A DNA stretch of 64,000 bases from Croceivirga sp. (GTDB taxonomy: Bacteria; Bacteroidota; Bacteroidia; Flavobacteriales; Flavobacteriaceae). The stretch covers positions 274,730-338,729 of the forward strand of contig JANQQQ010000016.1 of the NCBI GenBank assembly GCA_028284935.1, in the 5' to 3' direction. The notes under the pieces are model-generated. The model searched no databases and was not told the DNA's origin. It was given only the letters and a program-made list of their open reading frames with translations. Every line of letters begins with the position of its first letter. Position 1 is the first letter of the stretch. Positions 41,895-50,140 of the stretch are shown here, piece after piece. A program made the translations under genes and the position numbers.

Positions 41895-44176
41895 ACCATA
41901 GGCTTGTTTTCGATTCGTGCAGGTTCCACGGAACTGTCGTGCTCCAAATAATACAACTCCAATAGGTCCATGGTGGCTTTGATCATATCACGACTTTCGG
42001 TAAGGAGCGTAAAATAAAGTCTCGTATTCTTTGGGCTGGATTCTTCGGTTCGCGTACGCGCCACCTGTTTTTCAATCTTGGTATTCACCAAGTCCGTGAA
42101 ATCCTTCTTGGTGGACAGCACGGAACCTATCCGTTCAAAGGCCCTGTTTTTAAAAATATCCACCGTATCTTCAAATAATCGGGATAAGTGGATGTCCAAA
42201 TCTTTCAGTTCCTTGATCTGGTTGTACTTGAGTTTTTTGTGATTGTTGTTCACATGGGTGAAACCGGTTTTGGAAATTAACTCCAGGGACTGGTCCAAAT
42301 CCTGAAGGTTGTCCAGTAAGGTGATGTAGAAGTTACTGGCACCTCCCACACTGGAATCGTCCAAATTTTTGATAAAGTAAAAGATGTTGTTCTGCAGGTC
42401 TTCCAGTTCCCTAGATATTTTGGTGACCCCTTTGTTGTTCTTTTTTAGGGCTTCCAAATCGTGGCGTGCCAAGCCATTGATGGCACCGGTATAAATTTTA
42501 CTGGTACGCTTGATCATATTACCAATATTATCAGCACTTTCTTCAATAACACCTTGAATGGAACTGCTTTCTGCCCTTCGTAAACTGTCCTCAGCTTTGA
42601 TGACCTTGGTTTTTCTATTGTGGGCCATATAATTTCGCAATAACAGGGCGCCCGCGGCAAGCAACAAAATAATGACGGAAACAATGCCTCCCAAATGCAG
42701 CAGGTAAGCGATGATGGCTGCGGCAGTAAAGGCAGAAATAGCAGTAAAAAACCATCCTCCTATTACATTTAAAACCCCAGCAACCCGATACACGGCACTT
42801 TCCGCTCCCCACGCCCGGTCCGCCAGAGAGGTACCCATGGTGACCATAAACGTAACATAGGTAGTGGACAGCGGTAGTTTCATGGAGGTGGCAATGGAGA
42901 TTAACACACTGGCCACCATTAAGTTTACGGCAGCCCTGACCATATCAAATGCCGGCATATCCTGCACCTTGCTTTTTGGAACATAGGTATAGGGGGTTTC
43001 GAACTGCTTATCGATGCGTTTGCTTATGGATGGGGGAATGATGGAAGATACATTTTCAAAAGCGGTAACGCTAAGTTTTACAATCTGTCTGGAAAGATAG
43101 TTGGGCTGAAAACGCTCTTCCCCTTCATCTTGCCTTGCCAAATCCACACTGGTTTTTACCACGCTTTTTGCTTTGGAAGAAAACCATAACGTCAATACCA
43201 TAATAACCCCAGAGGCCAATAACAGCAATGTAGGTGTTTGCACGGCTGCAGTCAAGCCTTTCATATTGAAATCGGAAGCGGGAATACCGGAGCCTTGCCA
43301 GTCTTGAAACGATTGTAGTGCAGCAATGGGCACGCCGATAAAGTTGACCAAATCATTACCGGCAAAGGCCATGGCTAGGGCAAAGGTTCCTAAAATGATA
43401 ATGATTCGATATACGTTCCAACCCAGGAATTCAGAAAAAATCCAGGAAATCAAGGTCCAGACCACAAGATTGCCAAATAAGAAGAGTTCCGTGGACTCAT
43501 AAACAAAAGCAATGATAGCTTCATCAAAAATGGCGGCACTCTTCAAGCCTTTGACCAAAATAAAGTAGATGATGGCCGAAATGGCCACTCCGCCAAATAG
43601 GGCTTCCACCCATTTCGGCTTTTCCTCAAACTTAAAGGATATCAATACCCTGGAGATATATTGGACAATGGCACCTATGGTAAAGGCAATAAACACCGAG
43701 AGCAGGATGCCAAAAATAATTTCGGTGGCCTTCTCCGTATTAATGTAGCCTCCCAAGTCCGAAAATGAGCCATCAACGGCTATAATTTTTATTAAGGAGA
43801 CGGCTACTGCCGCACCCAACAATTCAAACACAATGGAAACCGTGGTGGATGTTGGCATGCCCAAAGTATTGAAAAAGTCGAGCAGGAGAATGTCCGTGAT
43901 CATGACTGCCATGAAAATGATCATGATTTCGGCAAACACAAATTCTGTGGGATTAAAGATGCCCTTTCGGGCCACTTCCATCATTCCACTGGAAGATATC
44001 GCCCCAAAAGCAATGCCCAAACTCGCCACGATCATGATGGTCCTGAAGGAAATGGCTTTAGAACCAATGGCAGAATTCAAAAAATTGACGGCATCATTGC
44101 TCACCCCAACCACCAAATCGGTGATGGCCAGAATGGCCAATGCCACAACCATAAAAATGTAGATGTTCTCGCCCAT
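41891..44176 (-). CDS. Inorganic phosphate transporter (PiT) with PhoU-like C-terminus
   Basis: A 761-aa membrane protein. The two PiT halves each carry the family motif in modified form: V-S-N-D-A-V-N-F-L-N-S-A near residue 25 and F-A-G-N-D-L-V-N-F-I-G-V-P near 271. About 10-12 hydrophobic helices run to residue ~520. The last ~230 residues are charged and helical, resembling a PhoU-like regulatory domain fused to the transporter. It would import phosphate using a cation gradient. It is first in a two-gene operon with the DUF6503-like gene. Confidence 0.88.
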   Translation of the reverse strand: MGENIYIFMVVALAILAITDLVVGVSNDAVNFLNSAIGSKAISFRTIMIVASLGIAFGAISSSGMMEVARKGIFNPTEFVFAEIMIIFMAVMITDILLLDFFNTLGMPTSTTVSIVFELLGAAVAVSLIKIIAVDGSFSDLGGYINTEKATEIIFGILLSVFIAFTIGAIVQYISRVLISFKFEEKPKWVEALFGGVAISAIIYFILVKGLKSAAIFDEAIIAFVYESTELFLFGNLVVWTLISWIFSEFLGWNVYRIIIILGTFALAMAFAGNDLVNFIGVPIAALQSFQDWQGSGIPASDFNMKGLTAAVQTPTLLLLASGVIMVLTLWFSSKAKSVVKTSVDLARQDEGEERFQPNYLSRQIVKLSVTAFENVSSIIPPSISKRIDKQFETPYTYVPKSKVQDMPAFDMVRAAVNLMVASVLISIATSMKLPLSTTYVTFMVTMGTSLADRAWGAESAVYRVAGVLNVIGGWFFTAISAFTAAAIIAYLLHLGGIVSVIILLLAAGALLLRNYMAHNRKTKVIKAEDSLRRAESSSIQGVIEESADNIGNMIKRTSKIYTGAINGLARHDLEALKKNNKGVTKISRELEDLQNNIFYFIKNLDDSSVGGASNFYITLLDNLQDLDQSLELISKTGFTHVNNNHKKLKYNQIKELKDLDIHLSRLFEDTVDIFKNRAFERIGSVLSTKKDFTDLVNTKIEKQVARTRTEESSPKNTRLYFTLLTESRDMIKATMDLLELYYLEHDSSVEPARIENKPMV

Positions 44177-44302
44177 ACTGAATTTTGAAAGTACGCAAAA
44201 ATGATATTATAAATTGTTTGTGACGTTAAAATAAGGTTATGAAACCTTACTCATGAACCAACTTAGGGAAGTTGGCACACCACTATTCGAAGAAGAAAAG
44301 CC

Positions 44303-44692
44303 TTATTGTTTTGCTGCCTTGTCGGTTGCAATGCGTGGAGGAGTTGATGCTTCCGTCAAAAGCAAGGACTCGGTCGTTGTAGACAATGCCTGCAAAGCGG
44401 TTTCTACGAGGGCTACCTTTCCAGGGGCCACGTTGACAGAAATCTCCTTGGGTTCATAACCCAAATAGCTGACCTGAAGGATATGGGTCCCTACAGGAAT
44501 ACCGGTCATCTCAAAATTTCCATGAAAATTGGTCTGCTCGCCAATGGAGGTGCCATTAAGATTTACCGAAGCGAAAATCAGGGCTTCCCCTTCCGTATTG
44601 CCATCGGTAATCCTTCCATAAATGGAACCTGTTGCCTGACCTACCGCAACCTGGCTCAAAATGAAAGCAAAAATGAAAATGATTCTAATCAT
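44303..44692 (-). CDS. Stand-alone carboxypeptidase-regulatory-like domain protein
   Basis: A 129-aa exported protein starting at the ATG at 44692. A signal peptide (to ~V-A-V-G-Q) is followed by one CarboxypepD_reg-like beta-sandwich (G-S-I-Y-G-R-I-T-D, N-F-H-G-N-F-E-M-T-G-I-P-V-G, V-S-Y-L-G-Y-E). In Bacteroidota this domain usually begins a TonB-dependent receptor. Here the frame ends after a short Thr/Ala-rich tail, with no plug or barrel and no such sequence in the next 130 bp. It may be a truncated SusC-like N-terminus or a genuine small protein. Confidence 0.72.
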   Translation of the reverse strand: MIRIIFIFAFILSQVAVGQATGSIYGRITDGNTEGEALIFASVNLNGTSIGEQTNFHGNFEMTGIPVGTHILQVSYLGYEPKEISVNVAPGKVALVETALQALSTTTESLLLTEASTPPRIATDKAAKQ

Positions 44693-44840
44693 CAAATTTT
44701 GAAAGTGCAAATAAAAGAAAGTTACGTTAAGGAATAGTTATGTCCAGGTTAATTCAGTGCACTTATTTCCATTTACAAGGTATTCTTTACTACCGGTTTG
44801 CTGCCCTAATACTGTATCTTGCGCAGATAAATTTTTTAGG

Positions 44841-46199
44841 ATGCGTTGGGAGCAACTTTTATCATTGAAACGTTTTGGCGACACACAAAAACGTTTGCGT
44901 TCGGAACAGGATGAAACCCGTTTGGGGTTTGAGGTCGACTATGATCGCATCATCTTTTCAGCAGCCTTTAGGAGTTTGCAGGATAAGACACAAGTGGTTC
45001 CCCTTCCCATTCATATGGGGACCAACAAGGACTTTGTGCATACCCGTTTGACCCATAGTCTTGAGGTTTCCGTAGTGGGAAGAAGTCTTGGGCGCATTGC
45101 AGGGAAGGCGTTGCTCAAAAAACACCCCTATTTGAACGAACAACACGGTCATCACTTCAATGATTTTGGCGCTATTGTAGCAGCTGCTTGCTTGGCGCAC
45201 GACATTGGAAACCCTCCGTTTGGTCACAGTGGGGAAAAGGCCATTGGTGTTTTTTTCTCTTCCGGATCGGGTAAAAAATACCGGTCAGTTTTAAACGAAA
45301 AAGAATTTCAAGATTTGGTGGACTTTGAAGGGAACGCCAATGGGTTCAAGCTGTTGACCGAATCCAGGGAGGGTGTTCCCGGGGGACTTCGGTTGAGCTA
45401 CGCCACCCTAGGAGCCTTTATGAAATACCCTAAAGCATCCCTTCCCAAAAGGCCTACGGCCCATATCTCGGATAAGAAATTTGGTTTTTTTCAGTCGGAA
45501 GAGGGTCTCTTTTATGATGTTGCTGATGAATTGGGACTCAAAGAGAAGCCTATGCAAGGGGGCAGAAGTTTTTATCGCCATCCCCTTACCTATTTGGTTG
45601 AAGCGGCGGATGATATTTGCTATACCATTATTGATTTTGAGGATGGCATCAATAGGGGGTTCATCTCTGAGGATTTTGCTTTGGAATACCTCATCAAACT
45701 GGTGAAGGACCGGATAAATACGGCAAAGTATAACCAAATGGTCCACACCAAGGATCGCCTAAGCTATTTACGGGCATTGACCATCAACACCTTGGTACAG
45801 GAAGCTGTGGGTATTTTTATTGACAATGAGGAGGAGATCGCTAACGGTCATTTTTCCCAGGCCCTGTTGGACAAGAGTCAGTACGCACCACAGATTGAGG
45901 ATATCATCAAAATCAGCATCGAAAAAATTTACCAATCCCAAGAGGTGGTTGAGAAGGAACTTGCGGGTTATACGGTCATTGGCGATATTTTAGGGGTGTA
46001 CACCGAGGCATTGATTGCAAAAAAGGAGACAAGGGAAAGCTCGTATCACAAACTGCTCCTTAGAACACTTCCCCCGCCTTATCAAAATACGGAAGGGTCG
46101 CACTACCAAGTGCTATTGAATACCTGCAGTTTTGTGGCCAGTTTGTCCGATAGCGCAGCGGTACAATTGCACCAACGTATCGTTGGCGGACAATTTTAA
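44841..46199 (+). CDS. dgt: Deoxyguanosinetriphosphate triphosphohydrolase
   Basis: A 452-aa HD-domain enzyme hydrolysing dGTP to deoxyguanosine and triphosphate. The start at 44841 gives the typical opening, with R-L-R-S-E-Q-D-E-T-R-x-x-F-E-x-D-Y-D-R-I-I-F-S near residue 18. The metal motif is R-L-T-H-S-L-E-V near 71 and A-C-L-A-H-D-I-G-N-P-P-F-G-H near 115. It overlaps the convergent DUF3078 gene by 4 bp. The length suits the ~450-aa class. Confidence 0.9.
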   Translation: MRWEQLLSLKRFGDTQKRLRSEQDETRLGFEVDYDRIIFSAAFRSLQDKTQVVPLPIHMGTNKDFVHTRLTHSLEVSVVGRSLGRIAGKALLKKHPYLNEQHGHHFNDFGAIVAAACLAHDIGNPPFGHSGEKAIGVFFSSGSGKKYRSVLNEKEFQDLVDFEGNANGFKLLTESREGVPGGLRLSYATLGAFMKYPKASLPKRPTAHISDKKFGFFQSEEGLFYDVADELGLKEKPMQGGRSFYRHPLTYLVEAADDICYTIIDFEDGINRGFISEDFALEYLIKLVKDRINTAKYNQMVHTKDRLSYLRALTINTLVQEAVGIFIDNEEEIANGHFSQALLDKSQYAPQIEDIIKISIEKIYQSQEVVEKELAGYTVIGDILGVYTEALIAKKETRESSYHKLLLRTLPPPYQNTEGSHYQVLLNTCSFVASLSDSAAVQLHQRIVGGQF

Positions 46200-47272
46200 A
46201 AATTATAACCGAGCCCTATCCCCAAGACCTGCTTGAACTGAATTCTGGGAATTCCGGGGTCCGTGACTTCCCCTGCATCATTGACCACCTGGTCAAACTT
46301 GATATCATCATCATAAATAATATGGGTGCCAATGGTAGCATTGATATATTCATTGACCTTAAGATTAAAGTTGAGTTCCCAGTCCACATCCACATTGCCA
46401 AAACTTCGAATATAATCCGTATACAGGTTGATGCGATGGTTCATCACCACGTTCTTCAGGACTTTGGTAGTCCAGGTCTGCGTGAATAAAAACCCAAATT
46501 CAACAAAGGAATTCCGTCCGGAGGATACCCCAAAAGCCCCCTTGTCCGCCAATTCTTGGTCCAAGACCAAAGTCGCTTTCAATGTGGTGGGGGAGATATA
46601 AATATTCAATGAATTATCTGGTTTTATGTAGGAAGTTCCCGCTCCAAAAAAGACATATCCAGGGGCCATAAACCGGGAAATGGGTGTTTCCCTGTCGGGA
46701 TAGTTAAAACCATTTGAAAACTGGGTGTTGAATTTGGCTTTGGCCGAATAGAACCAGTTGCTTAAGGTATCCTTTCTGAATCCAAAGGTGGAGGTAAAGC
46801 GAATCAAATCTTCCGTTTTTCTGAGTTCTTGTCCTTCTTGCACATTGATGCCATACCGAAAACGCAACTCGTTTTCCCATGTCAAATACCGAAACTTATA
46901 ATTCCTAACAAAGGATAAATTAGCTAATGCCGATATGGAATTTTCCCCACCGGCGTTCCAGTTGACAAAAGCTACCTCATTGATGTTTAAGCCTAAGTTG
47001 TTCTGTTTGATCCAAAAAGTGGGAGGGATAAACTTCTTGCGTTTTTCGGTGAGGGCCTTGGTTTTGTTCAATCCTGTTTTTGGGGCAATCCTTCGAACTC
47101 CATAGGGGGTAAGCTTTAGTTTTGTCTGTGGCCATCGAATAACAATGGTATCTATTTTTATGGAATCGTTTTGAACGGCCAAGGAATCAATGGCATTGTC
47201 CTCCTGTTGACCAAACCCTAACTGCAGCCCTAAAAATGGGATCAGAAGAAAAAGTCTATAGTAGCTGCTCAA
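46196..47272 (-). CDS. DUF3078 outer-membrane protein
   Basis: A 358-aa protein with a signal peptide (to ~G-F-G-Q-Q, residue 22) and a beta-barrel-like body. The segment N-N-L-G-L-N-I-N-E-V-A-F-V-N-W-N-A-G-G-E-N-S (~90-111) is the DUF3078 signature. The function is unknown; members are common in Flavobacteriia. The frame has a TTG start at 47272, 17 bp inside dxs, and no nearby ATG would keep the signal peptide, so TTG is chosen. Confidence 0.83.
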   Translation of the reverse strand: MSSYYRLFLLIPFLGLQLGFGQQEDNAIDSLAVQNDSIKIDTIVIRWPQTKLKLTPYGVRRIAPKTGLNKTKALTEKRKKFIPPTFWIKQNNLGLNINEVAFVNWNAGGENSISALANLSFVRNYKFRYLTWENELRFRYGINVQEGQELRKTEDLIRFTSTFGFRKDTLSNWFYSAKAKFNTQFSNGFNYPDRETPISRFMAPGYVFFGAGTSYIKPDNSLNIYISPTTLKATLVLDQELADKGAFGVSSGRNSFVEFGFLFTQTWTTKVLKNVVMNHRINLYTDYIRSFGNVDVDWELNFNLKVNEYINATIGTHIIYDDDIKFDQVVNDAGEVTDPGIPRIQFKQVLGIGLGYNF

Positions 47273-49022
47273 GGTATTCTAAAATGTGGTTGCGATTCAG
47301 TGCACAAATATCATGCAATTCTGGAATAGTACCATGCTCAATAAACGTATCCGGGATACCAAAAACCTTGATGGGGGTGGTATACCCGTTTTCATTGGCA
47401 AACCCAATGACGGCCGACCCCAGGCCTCCTATTTTGCAGCCATCTTCCAAGGTGATGATATGTTCATACCTTAAAAACACATCATGCAAAAGCTGGGTGT
47501 CCAAGGGTTTCACAAAACGCACGTCGTAATGACCAAATGATGCTGGGGAAGGATGGTTTTTTATTAGTGCTATGATTTCGTTACCGATGGGGCCTAAGGT
47601 TAAAAAGGCGATGCTATCCCCCTTTTTTAGTTCCTTTCCCCTACCTATTTCAATGTGCTCAAAGGGTTGCCTCCAGTCCAAAACGGTGCCCCTGCCCCTG
47701 GGATATCGAATCGCCAAAGGGCTTTCAATTCCCTTTTGGGCCGTGTACATAATGTTTCGAAGTTCCATTGCATTCAAGGGGGAAAATAGCATCATATTGG
47801 GAATGCACCGCAAGTAAGCCAAATCAAAAACCCCATGATGGGTTGGGCCATCCTGGCCTACCAATCCCGCCCTGTCCAGGCAGAAAACTACAGGAATCCT
47901 TTGAAGGGCCACATCGTGGATAACCTGGTCGTAAGCACGCTGCAAAAATGTGGAATAGATGTTACAGAAGGGAATCAATCCTTCGGTGGCCATGCCCGCG
48001 GCAAGGGTGACCGCATGCTGTTCCGCAATGCCTACATCAAAGGCACGCTCCGGTAGCTGCTCCATCATGAACTTTAAGGAGCTGCCCGTTGGCATGGCGG
48101 GTGTGATGCCCACAATCTTTTCGTTCTTCTTGGCCAATTCAACCAGGGTATGGCCAAAGACATCTTGAAACTTGGGGGGCAACTCCCGATGTTCCCCAGC
48201 AATGCGTTCCCCGGTTTTTGAATCAAATTTTCCTGGGGCGTGATAGGTGACTTGGTTCTCTTCGGCCTGTTTTAGTCCTTTCCCTTTTGTGGTAATCACA
48301 TGCAAGAGGCGAGGGCCTTTTACATGCTTCAATCGCTGCAGTTCTTCTATTAATTTGGGCAAATCATGCCCATCGGTGGGGCCGGAATAGTTCAGGTTAA
48401 GGCATTCAAAGATATTTTCGTCCTTGGCCACACCCTTTTTTACATTGGTCAGGTACTTTTTAAGTGCCCCTACACTGGGGTCGATACCTATGGCATTGTC
48501 ATTTAGAACGATCAATACGTTGGCATCGGTTACCCCAAGATGGTTCAATCCCTCAAAAGCCATTCCACTGGCAATGGACGCATCACCGATCACAGCAATG
48601 TGTTCTTTTTTGTGGTCGCCCTTAATCTTTGAAGCCAGGGCCATCCCCAAAATAGCGGAAATGGAAGTGGAGCTATGACCGGTACCAAAATCGTCATAGG
48701 GACTTTCACTTCGTTTTGGGAATCCACTAATACCGCCCAACTGCCGGTTGGTCTCAAAGCTATCCTTTCGACCCGTTAAGATTTTATGCCCATAGGCTTG
48801 ATGGCCCACATCCCAAATCAAATTATCATTAGGGGTATCAAAAACATAATGTAGGGCAATGGTCAACTCTACTACGCCCAAACTTGCCCCCAAATGCCCT
48901 TCTTTGGCAGCTACAATATTGATAATGAACTCCCTAAGTTCTTGTGCAACATCGGGGAGTTCTTCCAATGGCAATGCCCTTACATCTTCAGGATTCTTAA
49001 TATGTGATAGTAAGGATGGCAT
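47256..49022 (-). CDS. dxs: 1-deoxy-D-xylulose-5-phosphate synthase
   Basis: A 588-aa thiamine-diphosphate enzyme, the first step of the MEP isoprenoid pathway (pyruvate + glyceraldehyde 3-phosphate). The ThDP motif G-D-A-S-I-A-S-G-M-A-F-E-G...V-L-N-D-N lies near residues 143-174. The catalytic/transketolase core and the C-terminal domain (E-D-G-C-K-I-G-G-L-G-S-A-V) are complete. The length is on the short side of the family but normal for Bacteroidota. The window also contains the start of a polyprenyl synthetase that would use the pathway's products. Confidence 0.94.
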   Translation of the reverse strand: MPSLLSHIKNPEDVRALPLEELPDVAQELREFIINIVAAKEGHLGASLGVVELTIALHYVFDTPNDNLIWDVGHQAYGHKILTGRKDSFETNRQLGGISGFPKRSESPYDDFGTGHSSTSISAILGMALASKIKGDHKKEHIAVIGDASIASGMAFEGLNHLGVTDANVLIVLNDNAIGIDPSVGALKKYLTNVKKGVAKDENIFECLNLNYSGPTDGHDLPKLIEELQRLKHVKGPRLLHVITTKGKGLKQAEENQVTYHAPGKFDSKTGERIAGEHRELPPKFQDVFGHTLVELAKKNEKIVGITPAMPTGSSLKFMMEQLPERAFDVGIAEQHAVTLAAGMATEGLIPFCNIYSTFLQRAYDQVIHDVALQRIPVVFCLDRAGLVGQDGPTHHGVFDLAYLRCIPNMMLFSPLNAMELRNIMYTAQKGIESPLAIRYPRGRGTVLDWRQPFEHIEIGRGKELKKGDSIAFLTLGPIGNEIIALIKNHPSPASFGHYDVRFVKPLDTQLLHDVFLRYEHIITLEDGCKIGGLGSAVIGFANENGYTTPIKVFGIPDTFIEHGTIPELHDICALNRNHILEYLEQLL

Positions 49023-49095
49023 AGGAATGTAAAAATACCGAATATGGCGTCGTTATTACCTATTGATTTGTAGATTTGAGCGCATCGTTTGTGCT

Positions 49096-49545
49096 ATGAA
49101 AAATCCGTTTGATGATACCTACTTTATGCGGCGCGCCCTTCAAGAGGCGGAAGCCGCCTTTGAAGCGGGGGAAGTCCCTGTGGGTGCTGTTGTTGTGGTG
49201 GACAATCGAATCATAGGACGTGCCCACAACCTCACCGAAAAACTCAATGATGTTACGGCACATGCCGAAATGCAGGCCATAACGGCGGCCTCCAATTTTT
49301 TGGGAGGCAAATACCTTCATGGATGTACGCTTTATGTTACTTTGGAGCCCTGTCAAATGTGTGCCGGGGCCCTTTACTGGAGCCAAATTTCAAGATTGGT
49401 CTATGGTGCTAGGGACCTGGAGCGGGGATTTGGGGTCATGGGAACTACCCTTCATCCAAAAACGGATGTGACCAGTGGTATTTTGGAAAATGAGGCAGCC
49501 GAATTATTGAAACGCTTCTTCATTCAAAAAAGGAATTTGAATTGA
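49096..49545 (+). CDS. tadA: tRNA adenosine(34) deaminase-type nucleoside deaminase
   Basis: A 149-aa zinc deaminase from the ATG at 49096. The catalytic H-A-E-M-Q-A-I is near residue 56, and the second zinc motif P-C-Q-M-C-A-G-A-L near 86. The sequence around them matches TadA, which converts A34 to inosine in tRNA-Arg. Guanine-deaminase-like relatives share these motifs, so the exact substrate is a family inference. It is divergent from dxs. Confidence 0.85.
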   Translation: MKNPFDDTYFMRRALQEAEAAFEAGEVPVGAVVVVDNRIIGRAHNLTEKLNDVTAHAEMQAITAASNFLGGKYLHGCTLYVTLEPCQMCAGALYWSQISRLVYGARDLERGFGVMGTTLHPKTDVTSGILENEAAELLKRFFIQKRNLN

Positions 49546-49550
49546 TTCAC

Positions 49551-49578
49551 AAAAAAACCCCGACGATACCGTCGAGGT
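49551..49578 (-). terminator. Terminator of the second cold shock gene
   Basis: A 9-bp stem (ACCCCGACG / CGTCGAGGT, one mismatch) around ATAC. Read on the minus strand it is followed by GGGTTTTTTTG, 30 bp past the stop at 49609. It also lies just after tadA. Confidence 0.65.
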
Positions 49579-49608
49579 CAATGCGTAATCAAGAATACAA
49601 TATATCTA

Positions 49609-49800
49609 TCAGATGATTTGGACCTGTCCGGCTACCAAACCTTTTCTTCCTTCTTCTTCTACATATTCTACCTTGTCTCCATCATTCAACTGTAGGCCGT
49701 TGAGTGCTGTAACATGAACAAAGATATCTTTGCCCGTTTCGTCGTTGGTAATGAACCCATACCCTTTGGATTCATTGAAAAATTTTACTGTACCAGTCAT
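49609..49800 (-). CDS. Cold shock domain protein (second copy)
   Basis: A 63-aa single cold-shock domain with F-F-N-E-S-K-G-Y-G-F-I (RNP1, ~7-17) and D-I-F-V-H-V (RNP2, ~25-30). It is very like the copy at 28347-28538 but divergent in the second half (V-E-Y-V-E-E-E-G-R-K-G-L-V-A-G-Q-V). It is monocistronic with its own terminator. Probably an RNA chaperone. Confidence 0.93.
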   Translation of the reverse strand: MTGTVKFFNESKGYGFITNDETGKDIFVHVTALNGLQLNDGDKVEYVEEEGRKGLVAGQVQII

Positions 49801-49881
49801 TAAATAAAAAAATATGTTAAAGTGCGAAAGTAACCTTTTTAACTTAGAGCAGTTTTAATTTGCCTTTAAATCCGTTAAAAA

Positions 49882-50139
49882 TTATTGATTATCAGTGTTT
49901 TTTCGCTCTTTGTTCCTCATTTTCATAATGTTTTCCTCGTTTAACATGTAATCTTTCATCTTTTTCCCCTTGCTTTCCTTGTAAAGAAACAGAGGCATGG
50001 CCACCAAAAACAACCCCATGGTTCCGAATCCAATGAATTTATGACCCAAATTGGAATCGTCATTTTTAATATTGAAACCATAGATAATGGCTGCGAAGGA
50101 AGCGAGAACGATGGCCGTAATAATGTATTTCATCTTCAT
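49882..50139 (-). CDS. Small two-helix membrane protein
   Basis: An 85-aa protein with two hydrophobic helices (residues ~3-20 and ~38-55) and a strongly charged C-terminal tail rich in Lys, Glu, Asn and Met. The start at the ATG at 50139 is preferred over an upstream TTG inside the end of the ClC gene. It lies 1 bp downstream of the ClC stop and is probably translated from the same mRNA. No family recognised. Confidence 0.68.
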   Translation of the reverse strand: MKMKYIITAIVLASFAAIIYGFNIKNDDSNLGHKFIGFGTMGLFLVAMPLFLYKESKGKKMKDYMLNEENIMKMRNKERKNTDNQ

Positions 50140-50140
50140 T

